Notes: a model not told the origin generated them from the sequence alone. 35,726 nt of DNA from Streptomyces sporangiiformans (GCF_005768555.2 NZ_VCHX02000330.1:1-35726), one strand, 5' to 3'. Counted from the first letter of the stretch, positions 1-7,533 are shown. Made by a program: numbers and translations.

Positions 1-20
1 CACCCCTGCTTCCAGGGGTG
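1..20. terminator. Hairpin at window edge
   Basis: Perfect 8-bp stem (CACCCCTG at 1-8 pairing with CAGGGGTG at 13-20) with a 4-nt loop. No T-tract follows. It probably ends a gene lying to the left of the window, since the next gene starts at 155. Confidence 0.45.
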
Positions 21-154
21 CCGCCCTCGGGCGTATCCGGGATCACAGTGAGGCGGGGCGGAATGGCGGAATGCCGTGGCGCGTGGGGCGGTTGACGCAG
101 ACGCAGGTCAATGCATGCGCACATACCGACCGTTATCTTCCGAGGAGCCCTCGC

Positions 155-1279
155 GTGACCCTCAGTGCCTCCGCCCACCGCGCGGCCCACATCCTTTCCC
201 GGCCCGTCTCGCTGAACGGCCTGACCGTCCCGAACCGCATCGTGATGGCGCCCATGACGCGGCAGTTCTCGCCCGGAGGCATCCCCGGCGAGGACGTGGC
301 CTCGTACTACGCGCGCCGCGCCGCAGCGGGCGTGGGCCTCATCGTCACCGAAGGCACGTACGTCGGCCATGAGTCGGCCGGGCAGAGCGACAGCATCCCG
401 CGCTTCCACGGCGCGGAGCAGCTCGCGGGCTGGGCGAAGGTGGCGGAGGCCGTGCATGCGGCGGGCGGGAGGATCGTGCCGCAGCTGTGGCACATCGGCA
501 TGGTGCGCAAGGCGGGCGAGCCCCCGTTCGCGGACGCCCCGGCGGTCGGCCCCTCCGGGCTGCGCCTCGACGGCACGCCCGGCACCGGCAAGGAGATGAC
601 CCAGCAGGACCTGGACGACGTCATCGCCGCCTTCGCCCAGGCCGCGGCCGAAGCGGAGCGCATCGGCTTCGACGGCGTCGAACTCCACGGCGCGCACGGC
701 TACTTGATCGACCAGTTCCTGTGGTCCGGCACCAACCGCCGTACGGACGCGTACGGCGGCGACCTGGTGGCCCGTACGAAGTTCGCGGCGGAGATCGCGG
801 CGGCGGTACGGGACTCGGTGTCCCCGGACTTCCCCATCCTCTTCCGCTACTCCCAGTGGAAGCAGGAAGCGTACGACGCGAAGCTCGCCGAGAGCCCGGA
901 GGAACTGGAGGCGCTGCTGACGCCGCTGGCCGCGGCCGGCGTGGACGCCTTCCACGCGTCGACGCGCCGCTACTGGCTTCCGGAGTTCGAGGGCTCGGAC
1001 CTCAACCTCGCGGGCTGGACGAAGAAGCTCACGGGCAAGCCCGCCATCACCGTCGGATCGGTCGGCCTGGACGGCGACTTCATCCGCGCGTTCGCCGGCG
1101 AGGGCTCGCCGGTCAAGGGCATCGACGACCTGCTGGACCGCCTGGAGACCGACGAGTTCGACATGGTGGCCGTGGGGCGGGCCCTGCTCCACGACCCGCA
1201 GTGGGCGGCGAAGGTGCTGGACGGCCGCTTCGGCGAACTGGCACCGTACGACGCGGCTTCGCTGGGGTCGCTGAGCTGA
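155..1279 (+). CDS. NADH:flavin oxidoreductase (Old Yellow Enzyme family)
   Basis: FMN-dependent ene-reductase of the OYE family, expected to reduce activated C=C bonds with NAD(P)H in the cytoplasm. The 374-residue protein opens its TIM barrel with LNGLTVPNRIVMAPMTR, carries the substrate-binding HGAHGYLIDQF segment, the family signature NRRTDAYGG, and the C-terminal phosphate-binding part DMVAVGRALLHDP. Length is normal for the family. I chose GTG 155 because GAGGAG (142-147) sits 7 nt upstream and the protein then begins just before the barrel; an ATG at 71 is open but adds an arginine-rich stretch with no family resemblance. It stands alone on the plus strand and converges on the ABM gene 15 bp downstream. 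Substrate unknown. Confidence 0.9.
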   Translation: MTLSASAHRAAHILSRPVSLNGLTVPNRIVMAPMTRQFSPGGIPGEDVASYYARRAAAGVGLIVTEGTYVGHESAGQSDSIPRFHGAEQLAGWAKVAEAVHAAGGRIVPQLWHIGMVRKAGEPPFADAPAVGPSGLRLDGTPGTGKEMTQQDLDDVIAAFAQAAAEAERIGFDGVELHGAHGYLIDQFLWSGTNRRTDAYGGDLVARTKFAAEIAAAVRDSVSPDFPILFRYSQWKQEAYDAKLAESPEELEALLTPLAAAGVDAFHASTRRYWLPEFEGSDLNLAGWTKKLTGKPAITVGSVGLDGDFIRAFAGEGSPVKGIDDLLDRLETDEFDMVAVGRALLHDPQWAAKVLDGRFGELAPYDAASLGSLS

Positions 1280-1294
1280 GCGGTTCTTGCCCGT

Positions 1295-1618
1295 CTAAGG
1301 AGCCTCGACACCGGCGATCCGGTACTTGCTCACCTCGGCGTCGCGGATCTGAGCTGCCTGCTCAGGCTCCGATCCCACGCCGCGGAAGCGTTCGAGGTCC
1401 TCGTCCGTGTCCCAGCGCTCGTACACGTTGATCCGATCCGGCTCGATCAGGTCGGCCGACAGCGCGAAGTCGAGGCAGCCGGGGGTGGCCCTGGCCTGCT
1501 CGATCACCGTCGAGCATCCAGCCAGGTACGCCTCGCGGGCGGCAGGGTCCACGTACAACTTTCCGGCAATGATGATCACGTTGCTCCAATGTCTTGCGGA
1601 GGGGGACTCGTCGGTCAC
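1295..1618 (-). CDS. Antibiotic biosynthesis monooxygenase (ABM) domain protein
   Basis: Small ferredoxin-like alpha/beta protein of the ABM/quinol monooxygenase family (YgiN-like). Seen: IIIAGKLYVDPAAREAYL at the N-terminus, GCLDFALSAD and NVYERWDTDEDLERF, the usual order of ABM strands and helix; about 94-107 residues. Two starts compete. GTG 1618 overlaps the stop of the pentapeptide gene as GTGA, which suggests translational coupling. GTG 1579 has GGAG five nt upstream and begins exactly at the first strand. I give the longer form. It is the last gene of a reverse-strand run. Such proteins oxidise quinols or degrade small metabolites without metal; the substrate cannot be read here. Confidence 0.8.
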   Translation of the reverse strand: MTDESPSARHWSNVIIIAGKLYVDPAAREAYLAGCSTVIEQARATPGCLDFALSADLIEPDRINVYERWDTDEDLERFRGVGSEPEQAAQIRDAEVSKYRIAGVEAP

Positions 1619-2784
1619 GGTATGGACCGCAGAGGCGGGTGCTGCGTCGTTATCCCCGGGGGCTGGAGCAGCGGCGGAGGTTCGGGGCCGGGGTCCTCGG
1701 TGACGACGACGCCGGCGGCAGCGTGGTCGAAGCCGGCGGGCCAGCGAGTGTGCTCGCTGGCCACCGCGCCGGTCAGACGGGCCTGGAAAAGGTCGGCCGT
1801 GCTCAGGTCGGAGCCGCGCAAGTCGGCCAGCCGCAGGTCGGCGCTGCGGAAGACGGCGCCGGCTGCGTCGGCCTTGCGCAGGTTCGCCTCGCGCAGGTCG
1901 GCCTCGGTGAAGTCCGCGTCACGCAAGTCGGTTTCCACCAGCCGCGCGCCCCGCAGGTCGGACAGAACGCAACGGGCCCGGCGCAGGATCGCCGTCTTGA
2001 GTTCGGCGTGCCGCAGGTTGACCGATACGAGAGAGGCCTGCGTCAGGTTGGCGTGGTAGAGGCTCGCCGCCTCCATGCAGGAGTGGTCGAGGTTGACCTC
2101 GGGCAGCCACAGCCCGTCGCAGTCGGCCCGGCGCAGGTCCGTGACGCCGAGGTTGACCCAGGACTCCTCCCGGTGCCGGCACAGCGCGCCGAGGCCGGTC
2201 AGCGCCACTTGGGCGTCGGCGGCTCGGATCTCCAGCGGCACGACGTCGTTGATGGGCACGTCCGCTGCTGGAGCTTCCGGTCCGGCGGGTGGCCAGGGCA
2301 GGTGTGTACGCAGGTACGCGGCCTGGATGGAGATGACGGCCTCGCGGTCGCGGGCGGAGTGCTCCGCGATGCGCCACAACGCGTGGAGTCCGCCGATGCG
2401 TGTTTCCAGCTTGTCGCTGCCGAGCTGATCGACGGCCGTGCTGAACCGGTCGGTGACATAGCCCTCCTGCGTGGCGCGCAAGCCCGCCTGACTGACTTGC
2501 AGTTGTCTCCAGGTGGCGTACGCGCCGAACAGCACGACCATGCCGCCCACGGCCTGCAGAAGCGTCGTACGGACGTCGTTCACCGCTTTCAGCCGGTCCT
2601 GCGCAGCGACGCTCGCCCCGGCGAGATCGTGATCGACCACCATGCCCGGCAGAACGACGAGCACCGTGCCCAGAACGGCCAGCCCTGCTGCCCCGGCCAG
2701 CAGGCCCGCGATCGCACGATGCCTGACCAGCCGGTCGCGCCATGGCCTGCGGCCGGGATCAGGCTCCCCCATCTCCATGGGCAT
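1615..2784 (-). CDS. Membrane-anchored pentapeptide-repeat protein
   Basis: A 389-residue protein with two N-terminal membrane helices (about residues 24-48 and 74-92), a helical segment GYVTDRFSTAVDQLGSDKLE..LHALWRIA (109-140) often seen in actinobacterial pentapeptide proteins, and a right-handed pentapeptide helix of A(D/N)LxxA repeats at about 211-340 (for example DADFTEADLREANLRKADAA). The repeats are visible in the DNA as a 15-nt periodicity (GCGCAGGTCGGC-like) at about 1790-2050. The C-terminus is proline-rich. Both termini and the repeat domain are predicted cytoplasmic. Function unknown; a scaffold or sensing role is inference. Three in-frame ATGs lie within the first five codons and none has a good Shine-Dalgarno. 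It is 39 bp downstream of the SRPBCC gene and overlaps the ABM gene by 4 nt. Confidence 0.85.
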   Translation of the reverse strand: MPMEMGEPDPGRRPWRDRLVRHRAIAGLLAGAAGLAVLGTVLVVLPGMVVDHDLAGASVAAQDRLKAVNDVRTTLLQAVGGMVVLFGAYATWRQLQVSQAGLRATQEGYVTDRFSTAVDQLGSDKLETRIGGLHALWRIAEHSARDREAVISIQAAYLRTHLPWPPAGPEAPAADVPINDVVPLEIRAADAQVALTGLGALCRHREESWVNLGVTDLRRADCDGLWLPEVNLDHSCMEAASLYHANLTQASLVSVNLRHAELKTAILRRARCVLSDLRGARLVETDLRDADFTEADLREANLRKADAAGAVFRSADLRLADLRGSDLSTADLFQARLTGAVASEHTRWPAGFDHAAAGVVVTEDPGPEPPPLLQPPGITTQHPPLRSIP

Positions 2785-2823
2785 GGAGCCTAGCCAGAGT
2801 CGCTCGTACCTCCGTGCCTGCCC

Positions 2824-3291
2824 TCAGGACTTCTCCTTCTGGCGCTGGATGTACTCCTTGGCCAGCCGTACTTCTTCCTGTACGTCGGCGGTCAGCGGGC
2901 GCCGGAGCAGGGGCTCCGCGAGCCATCGCAGTGGGGGCCGGAAGCGGAAGTTGAGGGTGCGTACGAGGCGGGTCCCGTTCTCGACCGGGGTGCAGACGAA
3001 CCTGGCGTCGAAGTCGGACGCCAGCCTCGTCAGCCGGTTGGCGGGCGGCGGGGCGAGCGCGATGTCGATGCGGTGGCCGGGAGTCAGCCGCGCCCGGGCC
3101 ACCGTCCGTGGCGCCGGGAGCCCCGCCAGTCTGGGCCGGAACGCGAACTCGAGGAGGTTCCCGTCGCGCCGGGTCCACAGAACGGGGCGGAGTTTGCGGT
3201 CGACCAGCGCGTACCGCTCGACGTCCATCACGAAGTCGAGCAGTTCGTCGGGCGTGCACGGAAACGTCTCGGTGACTTCGACCGTGAGCAT
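2824..3291 (-). CDS. SRPBCC (START-like) family protein
   Basis: A 155-residue protein of the SRPBCC ligand-binding superfamily. It begins MLTVEVTETFPCTPDELLDFVMDVERYALVD, the typical first strand and helix of polyketide-cyclase/START-like folds, and ends with a long amphipathic helix (about 135-153) that usually lids the cavity. The middle strand GNLLEFAFRPRLAG and the motif ENGTRLVRTLNFRF fit the antiparallel sheet. Ligand unknown. It is the first gene of the reverse-strand run with the pentapeptide and ABM genes. There is no Shine-Dalgarno before ATG 3291, but a TAACGT box ends 6 nt upstream, so the mRNA may be leaderless. Confidence 0.8.
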   Translation of the reverse strand: MLTVEVTETFPCTPDELLDFVMDVERYALVDRKLRPVLWTRRDGNLLEFAFRPRLAGLPAPRTVARARLTPGHRIDIALAPPPANRLTRLASDFDARFVCTPVENGTRLVRTLNFRFRPPLRWLAEPLLRRPLTADVQEEVRLAKEYIQRQKEKS

Positions 3292-3297
3292 GCCGTC

Positions 3298-3326
3298 ACG
3301 TTAGTGGCGTTCGCCGTGGTGTTGAA
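3298..3326 (-). promoter_or_regulatory. Candidate promoter for a leaderless SRPBCC transcript
   Basis: On the minus strand, TTCAAC (3326-3321), a 17-nt spacer and TAACGT (3303-3298) end 6 nt before ATG 3291. The -35 is poor and the -10 good. The spacing would put the transcript start at the A of ATG. Confidence 0.35.
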
Positions 3327-3403
3327 CCGCTGCCACGGTCTCTTTCGGGGCTGGGCGTTGATCTCCGCCGGGGCCGGTTCCCGCGCTCTGGTCGAATGGC
3401 CGT

Positions 3404-4069
3404 ATGACGAACCTGCGCCACCGCCTGCTGCAAGCGCTGCATCGCTTCAACGCGGCGCATCCCTGGGACCACAACGCGCACTACCACCCGTGGATCCTGC
3501 GGCAGTTGCCCCGGCGTTTCGGCCGTGCGCTGGATGTCGGGTGCGGGAGTGGTGATCTGGCGCGGTTGTTGGCGGTGCGGGCGGCGGAGGTGTACGGGAT
3601 CGACGCTGATCCGGAGATCGTCGACCGGGCGCGGGAGTTGACTCCGGCCGGCTCTTCGACGGCGCCGGTGACCTACACCGTCGCGAATGCGCTGGACGGG
3701 GGACCCGGCGGGTCGTACGACGTCATCACCTGCGTTGCCGTCCTCCACCACTTGCCGTTGAGCGAGGCGCTCGCGGGCTTCCGTGGGCAACTGAGGCCTG
3801 GCGGAACGCTGGTGGTGGTCGGTCTGGCTCGCGAGGAGACCCTCGGGGACCATCTGCTCGGCCTCGCCTCCGTCCCGGCGAACCTCGCGATGGGCTGGGT
3901 CAAGAGCAGGGGGCGTACGGTGCCGCGGCCGGTCTCCATGACCGCGGTGACCCGGCCGGCGGAGACGAGCTTCGGCGACATCGTCCGGGAGGCGCGGCGC
4001 GAGCTGCCCGGTGCCCGGCTGCGTCGTCGGTTGTTCTGGCGCTACACGCTCGTCTGGCGGCGGGCATGA
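3404..4069 (+). CDS. Class I SAM-dependent methyltransferase
   Basis: A 221-residue small-molecule methyltransferase. Motif I is LDVGCGSGDL (43-52), the acidic residue at the end of strand 2 lies in VYGIDADPE (63-71), and the post-motif DVITCVAVLHHLP (106-118) is typical of ubiquinone/menaquinone-type methyltransferases. LRPGGTLVVVG (130-140) is motif III. The C-terminus ends naturally with RRLFWRYTLVWRR. The methyl acceptor cannot be inferred. The start ATG 3404 lacks a clear ribosome site. It diverges from the SRPBCC gene 112 bp away, and a tannase-like gene remnant begins right after its stop codon. Confidence 0.88.
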   Translation: MTNLRHRLLQALHRFNAAHPWDHNAHYHPWILRQLPRRFGRALDVGCGSGDLARLLAVRAAEVYGIDADPEIVDRARELTPAGSSTAPVTYTVANALDGGPGGSYDVITCVAVLHHLPLSEALAGFRGQLRPGGTLVVVGLAREETLGDHLLGLASVPANLAMGWVKSRGRTVPRPVSMTAVTRPAETSFGDIVREARRELPGARLRRRLFWRYTLVWRRA

Positions 4070-4074
4070 TTGCG

Positions 4075-4454
4075 CCCGGTCCACCCCCGAGAACAACCTG
4101 TTCGGCACGGGGACGACCAAGGCCCGCCATTTCACGCTCTACAGCCTCCGCCACGAGAGCGGCGGCAGCGCCCGCCTCGACGGTGACATACCCGCCAAGC
4201 TCCACCTGATGAACCCGATGTACCACCTCGTCGACAAGGTCAACGGCAACCGCGCGAAGCACTGGTGGATCCGCCTCGGCACCAAGGACAGCGACACCTC
4301 CCACACGGTCGCCGGCAACCTCGCCGCCCGCCTGACCGGCCTGGGCGACGAGGTCGACACCGCGTACTACTGGGACGCGGGCCACGGCGCGGACCAGGAC
4401 CCGGGCGACTTCATCAGGTGGATCGCCCAGGTGTCGGGCCACAAGAGCAAGTGA
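4075..4454 (+). pseudogene. C-terminal remnant of a tannase-like (subtype B) alpha/beta hydrolase
   Basis: From about 4089 the frame ending at TGA 4452-4454 reads as the last ~120 residues of a secreted tannase/feruloyl-esterase-like hydrolase: ENNLFGTGTTKARHFTLYSL, then HLMNPMYHLVD, HWWIRLGTKDSDTS and AYYWDAGHGADQDPGDF. In that family the Asp of GTKDSDTS and the His of the GHG segment belong to the catalytic triad. The nucleophile-bearing N-terminal part (normally some 350-400 residues more) is missing: upstream lies the intact methyltransferase in another frame. No plausible start or ribosome site precedes the homologous part. I read it as a deletion scar in which the methyltransferase region replaced the front of the gene. 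Confidence 0.75.
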
Positions 4455-4455
4455 G

Positions 4456-4980
4456 TCAGCCCATGCTCTTGGCGCCGTCCAGGGACTCTCGGATGATGTC
4501 GGCGTGGCCGGCGTGCTGTGCGGTTTCGGCGATGATGTGCAGCAGCACCCTGCGGGCCGACCACCGTGCCTCGCCTTCGAACCACGGGGCCTTGGGCAGC
4601 GGGTGGGCGGCGTTCAGGTCGGGCAGCGCGGCGACCAGTTCGTCCGTCCGGTCCGCCGTCTCCGCGTAGTCGGCCAGCACGCCGGCCAGTGTCTCGCCGG
4701 GCAGCATCCGGAACTCGTCGGCCCGTCGGGCCCAGTCGGCCTCGGTCATGGCGGTGAAGTCGCCCATCGCCGACGGGCCGTTCCGGATGAAGTCCACCCA
4801 GCCGCGTTCCACCGATGTGACGTGCTTGATCAGGCCGCCGAGACACAGTTCGCTGACGGTGGTTCGCTGCCCGGCCTGCTCGTCGGTGAGGTCGCGGGTG
4901 GTGAGACGCAGGAACTGCCGGTGCTTGGCCAGCGTCTCCAGCAGGTCGGTGCGCTCGTCGGTGATCAGGGTGTCGGTCAT
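4456..4980 (-). CDS. DinB family protein (DUF664-like)
   Basis: A 174-residue four-helix-bundle protein of the DinB/YfiT superfamily, which in actinomycetes includes thiol (mycothiol)-dependent enzymes. Seen: GGLIKHVTSVERGWVD with His53 in helix 2, and RVLLHIIAETAQHAGHADIIRE with His148, His156 and His159, matching the usual metal-binding histidine pattern. It ends LDGAKSMG, common for this subgroup. ATG 4980 has GGAGGG 9 nt upstream. It diverges from arsR; a dyad at 5040-5056 lies in the shared upstream region. Specific substrate unknown. The stop is only 1 bp from the end of the esterase remnant. Confidence 0.87.
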   Translation of the reverse strand: MTDTLITDERTDLLETLAKHRQFLRLTTRDLTDEQAGQRTTVSELCLGGLIKHVTSVERGWVDFIRNGPSAMGDFTAMTEADWARRADEFRMLPGETLAGVLADYAETADRTDELVAALPDLNAAHPLPKAPWFEGEARWSARRVLLHIIAETAQHAGHADIIRESLDGAKSMG

Positions 4981-5039
4981 GGTGTAGGCCCTCCGTGGAT
5001 TTCCTGTTCCGTCGGTAGGTCACACGCTAGGAGCCATAT

Positions 5040-5056
5040 AGGTCAGATCATGACCT
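5040..5056. promoter_or_regulatory. Inverted repeat between divergent dinB-like and arsR genes
   Basis: AGGTCA-GATCA-TGACCT: perfect 6-bp arms with a 5-nt centre. It lies 60 bp from the DinB start and 52 bp from arsR, just upstream (minus strand) of a TATATG sequence that could be a -10 for the DinB gene. Likely operator; the cognate regulator is unknown, and the sequence differs from the arsR start-site dyad. Confidence 0.5.
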
Positions 5057-5070
5057 CTTTGCCTCAGGGG

Positions 5071-5099
5071 TTGCCGGGGTCGGTGGTGCCCGGTAACGT
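5071..5099 (+). promoter_or_regulatory. Promoter of arsR (leaderless)
   Basis: TTGCCG (5071-5076), 17-nt spacer, TAACGT (5094-5099). The start codon begins 9 nt after the -10 box, so transcription should start within 0-3 nt of the ATG. No Shine-Dalgarno sequence is present. Confidence 0.6.
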
Positions 5100-5118
5100 A
5101 CAACTCAATGGTTGTACG
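5097..5118. promoter_or_regulatory. Palindromic operator over the arsR start codon
   Basis: CGTACAAC-TCAATG-GTTGTACG: perfect 8-bp arms and 6-nt centre. It overlaps the -10 box, the predicted transcription start and the first four codons of the ArsR gene, the position expected for autorepression by a dimeric winged-helix protein. Confidence 0.6.
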
Positions 5119-5497
5119 TCAAGAATCCATCGACCGCGCCGATCGCCTCTTCCAGGCCTTGGGCGATGTGACGCGGCGCGAGATCGTGGCCCTCACCCTG
5201 ACCGGTGATCACTCGGTCTCCGAGCTCGCCCGGCGGTTCCCGATGAGCTTCGCGGCCGTCCAGAAGCACGTGGCGGTGCTGGAGCGTGCCGGGCTGGTCA
5301 TCAAGGAGCGGCAAGGGCGGGAGCAGCGGGTGCGGGGTAACGCGGACGCCTTGAGTGAGGTTCATCGGCTGCTGGACCAGCTGGCGGCCGTGTGGCAAGG
5401 GCGCATTGACCGGATCGGCGAGATCCTCGCCGATCCCGACCCAGAAGACGGCAAGGAGCAAGCGCATGACCGTGATCGACGTCCAGAAGAACCCTGA
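5108..5497 (+). CDS. ArsR-family transcriptional regulator (AHSA1-linked)
   Basis: A 129-residue winged-helix repressor. The fold is readable as SIDRADRLFQALGDVTRREI (helix 1-2), HSVSELARRFPMSFAAVQKH (helix-turn-helix, 35-54) and LVIKERQGREQRVRGN (wing, 63-78). It contains no cysteine, so it is not a thiolate metal sensor of the ArsR/SmtB type; it resembles the subgroup paired with AHSA1 proteins. The downstream AHSA1 gene overlaps it by 32 nt, so the two are co-translated. A perfect dyad covers its start codon and its mRNA is probably leaderless. Inducer unknown; a small ligand bound by the AHSA1 partner is one possibility. Confidence 0.9.
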   Translation: MVVRQESIDRADRLFQALGDVTRREIVALTLTGDHSVSELARRFPMSFAAVQKHVAVLERAGLVIKERQGREQRVRGNADALSEVHRLLDQLAAVWQGRIDRIGEILADPDPEDGKEQAHDRDRRPEEP

Positions 5498-5963
5498 AGC
5501 CCTTACGCTGACGCTCACCGCGCGGTTCGACGCACCGCCGGCGAGGGTGTGGCAGGTATGGGAGGACCCCCGCAAGCTCGAGCGGTGGTGGGGCCCGCCG
5601 ACCTATCCCGCGACCGTGGTCGACCATGAACTGAAGCCCGGCGGTGCGGTCACGTACTTCATGACCGGGCCGGAGGGCGACAAGCACCACGGCTGGTGGC
5701 GCATCCGTTCCGTCGAAGCCCCGTACGGGCTGGAGTTCGAGGACGGCTTCGCCGACGACGCCGGCCGCCCCAACCCCGACATGCCCACGATGAGTGTCCG
5801 TGTGCGGCTCGCCGCGGACGGTGAGACGAGCACCGTGATGACGGTCGAGAGCACCTTCCCCACCGCTGAGGCGATGGAGCAGCTGGTGTCCATGGGCATG
5901 GTCGAGGGCATCACCGCGGCCATGGGCCAGATCGACGCGCTGCTGGCAGACTCCGCCGCCTGA
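5466..5963 (+). CDS. AHSA1/SRPBCC family protein
   Basis: A 165-residue START-like protein of the AHSA1 (activator of Hsp90 ATPase homologue 1-like) family. It shows LTARFDAPPARVWQVWEDPR, the typical ERWWGPPTYP motif, GGAVTYFMTGPEG and WRIRSVEAPYGLEFEDGF, in the normal family order, and ends in a long helix. In bacteria these proteins usually occur beside ArsR regulators and bind small hydrophobic ligands; few have defined functions. Start ATG 5466 lies inside the 3' end of arsR, with GCAAGGAGC 7-10 nt upstream as ribosome site. It is the second gene of the pair and converges on the gene at 5994. Confidence 0.88.
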   Translation: MTVIDVQKNPEALTLTLTARFDAPPARVWQVWEDPRKLERWWGPPTYPATVVDHELKPGGAVTYFMTGPEGDKHHGWWRIRSVEAPYGLEFEDGFADDAGRPNPDMPTMSVRVRLAADGETSTVMTVESTFPTAEAMEQLVSMGMVEGITAAMGQIDALLADSAA

Positions 5964-5993
5964 CGAGGAGGACACCGTGGCGGCCGCGTGCGG

Positions 5994-6572
5994 CTACAGA
6001 TTCCCCATCGGCTCGATGTCGATCCGCACCGGCTCGCCCCACACCCGCAGTACCTCGTAGTCCGTGAACTCGTGGACCAGGCGGTACGCCGACGCCGGGC
6101 GTGGGCCCCGGCGTTGGGCGGTCAGGTAGAGCTCGGCCTCGTGGCGGTCGCGGCGTGGGGTGCCGCAGAGCTGCCAGGCCTGGCCGTTCCAGGCTTCGGG
6201 GAGCCAGCGCTGCTGGGGCTGGGGGCGGTCGGCGCGTACCCCGTAGCGGGACGGGGCGGGGGCGGCCGGGCCGGGGGGCCTGGGCGAACCGTACGTGCTG
6301 TTGACCTCGGCGCGGCGGGCGGCGCGGCGGCGGGTCTCGCAGAGCAGGCAGAGGTCGGGGGCGTCCTCGTCGACCGGGCCGTTCGGGTGCTCGGCGCAGC
6401 GTGTGGTGGGCGCTGCGGTCGTGACCGTCTCGTCGAGCAGGTCCAGGGCGCGTTTCAGGTCGGCCTTGGCCTCGTGCAGCTTCGCGTCGGGCGTGGCGGT
6501 CGACAGGGACTCGCCGTGCTCGCCGAGAAGGCGCAGGGCGCGGCCGAGGGCGGTCAGTTGCGCGTGGTTCAC
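5994..6572 (-). CDS. Hypothetical protein with a CxxH/CxxC zinc-knuckle-like motif
   Basis: A 192-residue protein I do not recognise. The N-terminal third (NHAQLTALGRALRLLGEHGE onward) is predicted helical and may form a coiled coil. In the middle, CAEH and CLLC, 13 residues apart, could hold one zinc ion; an arginine-rich stretch ETRRRAARRAE follows. The C-terminal half contains two aligned segments, EAWNGQAWQLCGTPRRDRHEAE and a strand-rich VHEFTDYEVLRVWGEPVRI. GTG 6572 is chosen because GGAGGAG lies 10 nt upstream; a start further out (6626) adds an arginine-rich, low-confidence tail. Codon bias is typical, so it is probably a real gene. Confidence 0.65.
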   Translation of the reverse strand: MNHAQLTALGRALRLLGEHGESLSTATPDAKLHEAKADLKRALDLLDETVTTAAPTTRCAEHPNGPVDEDAPDLCLLCETRRRAARRAEVNSTYGSPRPPGPAAPAPSRYGVRADRPQPQQRWLPEAWNGQAWQLCGTPRRDRHEAELYLTAQRRGPRPASAYRLVHEFTDYEVLRVWGEPVRIDIEPMGNL

Positions 6573-6659
6573 CGTGGTCGGTCTCCTCCCCGGGCGGTGC
6601 CGTACGGACATGGACGAGCATCGCACGTGCCACTGACAGCCTCGGTCGCGCCCGCTGGT

Positions 6660-7496
6660 TCAGCCGGTCTCGGCCGGCCCGTCGAGGCGGGCGCGCTGGG
6701 CCGGGGTCAGGCGCAGGTCGGCCGCGGCGAGGTTCTCCTCCAGGTGGTCCTTCCGGGCGGTGCCCGGGATCGGGAGGACGACCGGGGAGCGGTCGAGGAG
6801 CCAGGCGAGGGCGACCTGGGTGGGTGTGGCGCCGAGTTCGGCCGCCACGGCGGCGACCTCGGCCGTCGCGCCCGCCGTTCCGTGCGCGACGGGCCGCCAC
6901 GGCAGGAACGCGATGCCGGCCGCCGCGCAGGCTTCGAGTACCGGCTCGTGCTCGCGGTCGAGCAGGTTGTAGCGGTTCTGCACGCTCGCGACGTCCACGA
7001 TCTCCCGCGCCCGGCAGAGTTCGGCGACGGTGACCTCGGACAGCCCGATCCGGCCGATCTTGCCCTCGGTCCGCAGGTCCCGCAGGGTGCCCAGCTGGTC
7101 GGCGAGCGGCGTCTCGGGGTCGATGCGGTGCAGTTGGAGCAGCTCGACGCGGTCGACGCGGAGCCGGCGGAGGGCGTCGTCGACCTGGGCGCGCAGGACG
7201 TCCGGCCGCCCGTCCAGCCCCCACTCGCCGGACGGCGACCGTGACACGCCGACCTTGGTGGTGACGAGCAGTTCCTCCGGGTAGGGGTGCAGGGCCTCGG
7301 CGAGGAGTTCCTCGTTCGCTCCCCAGCCGTACATGTGGGCGGTGTCGATCAGTGTGACGCCCAGTTCCACGGCCCGCCGGGCGACCGCGAGGGAGGCCTT
7401 GCGGGCGTCGCCGGGTTCGGTCGGCAGCTTCATGGCGCCGAATCCGAGCCGCCGCACTTCCAGATCCCCGCCGATGCGGAACGTGGTCGGTGTCAT
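6660..7496 (-). CDS. Aldo/keto reductase
   Basis: A 278-residue NADPH-dependent aldo/keto reductase. The catalytic tetrad is complete: Asp51 (LIDTAHMYG), Tyr56, Lys81 (VTTKVGV) and His123 (LLQLHRID). The (beta/alpha)8 barrel begins VRRLGFGAMKLP, and the C-terminal cofactor region PIPGTARKDHLEENLAAAD is present. ATG 7496 has GAGGAG 8 nt upstream and starts just before the first strand; a longer open frame to 7757 crosses the end of murQ and is not used. It lies 37 bp downstream of murQ on the same strand and may be co-transcribed, but AKR substrates cannot be predicted from context. Confidence 0.92.
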   Translation of the reverse strand: MTPTTFRIGGDLEVRRLGFGAMKLPTEPGDARKASLAVARRAVELGVTLIDTAHMYGWGANEELLAEALHPYPEELLVTTKVGVSRSPSGEWGLDGRPDVLRAQVDDALRRLRVDRVELLQLHRIDPETPLADQLGTLRDLRTEGKIGRIGLSEVTVAELCRAREIVDVASVQNRYNLLDREHEPVLEACAAAGIAFLPWRPVAHGTAGATAEVAAVAAELGATPTQVALAWLLDRSPVVLPIPGTARKDHLEENLAAADLRLTPAQRARLDGPAETG

Positions 7497-7533
7497 CCGC
7501 CGTTCTCCTCCCCCTCGGTCACGGCAACAGTAG

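Noticed and set aside
487..1431. Second open frame of 314 residues overlapping the OYE gene
   Set aside because: Very Arg/Gly/Pro-rich and shows no domain; it is a high-G+C shadow of the oxidoreductase in another frame.
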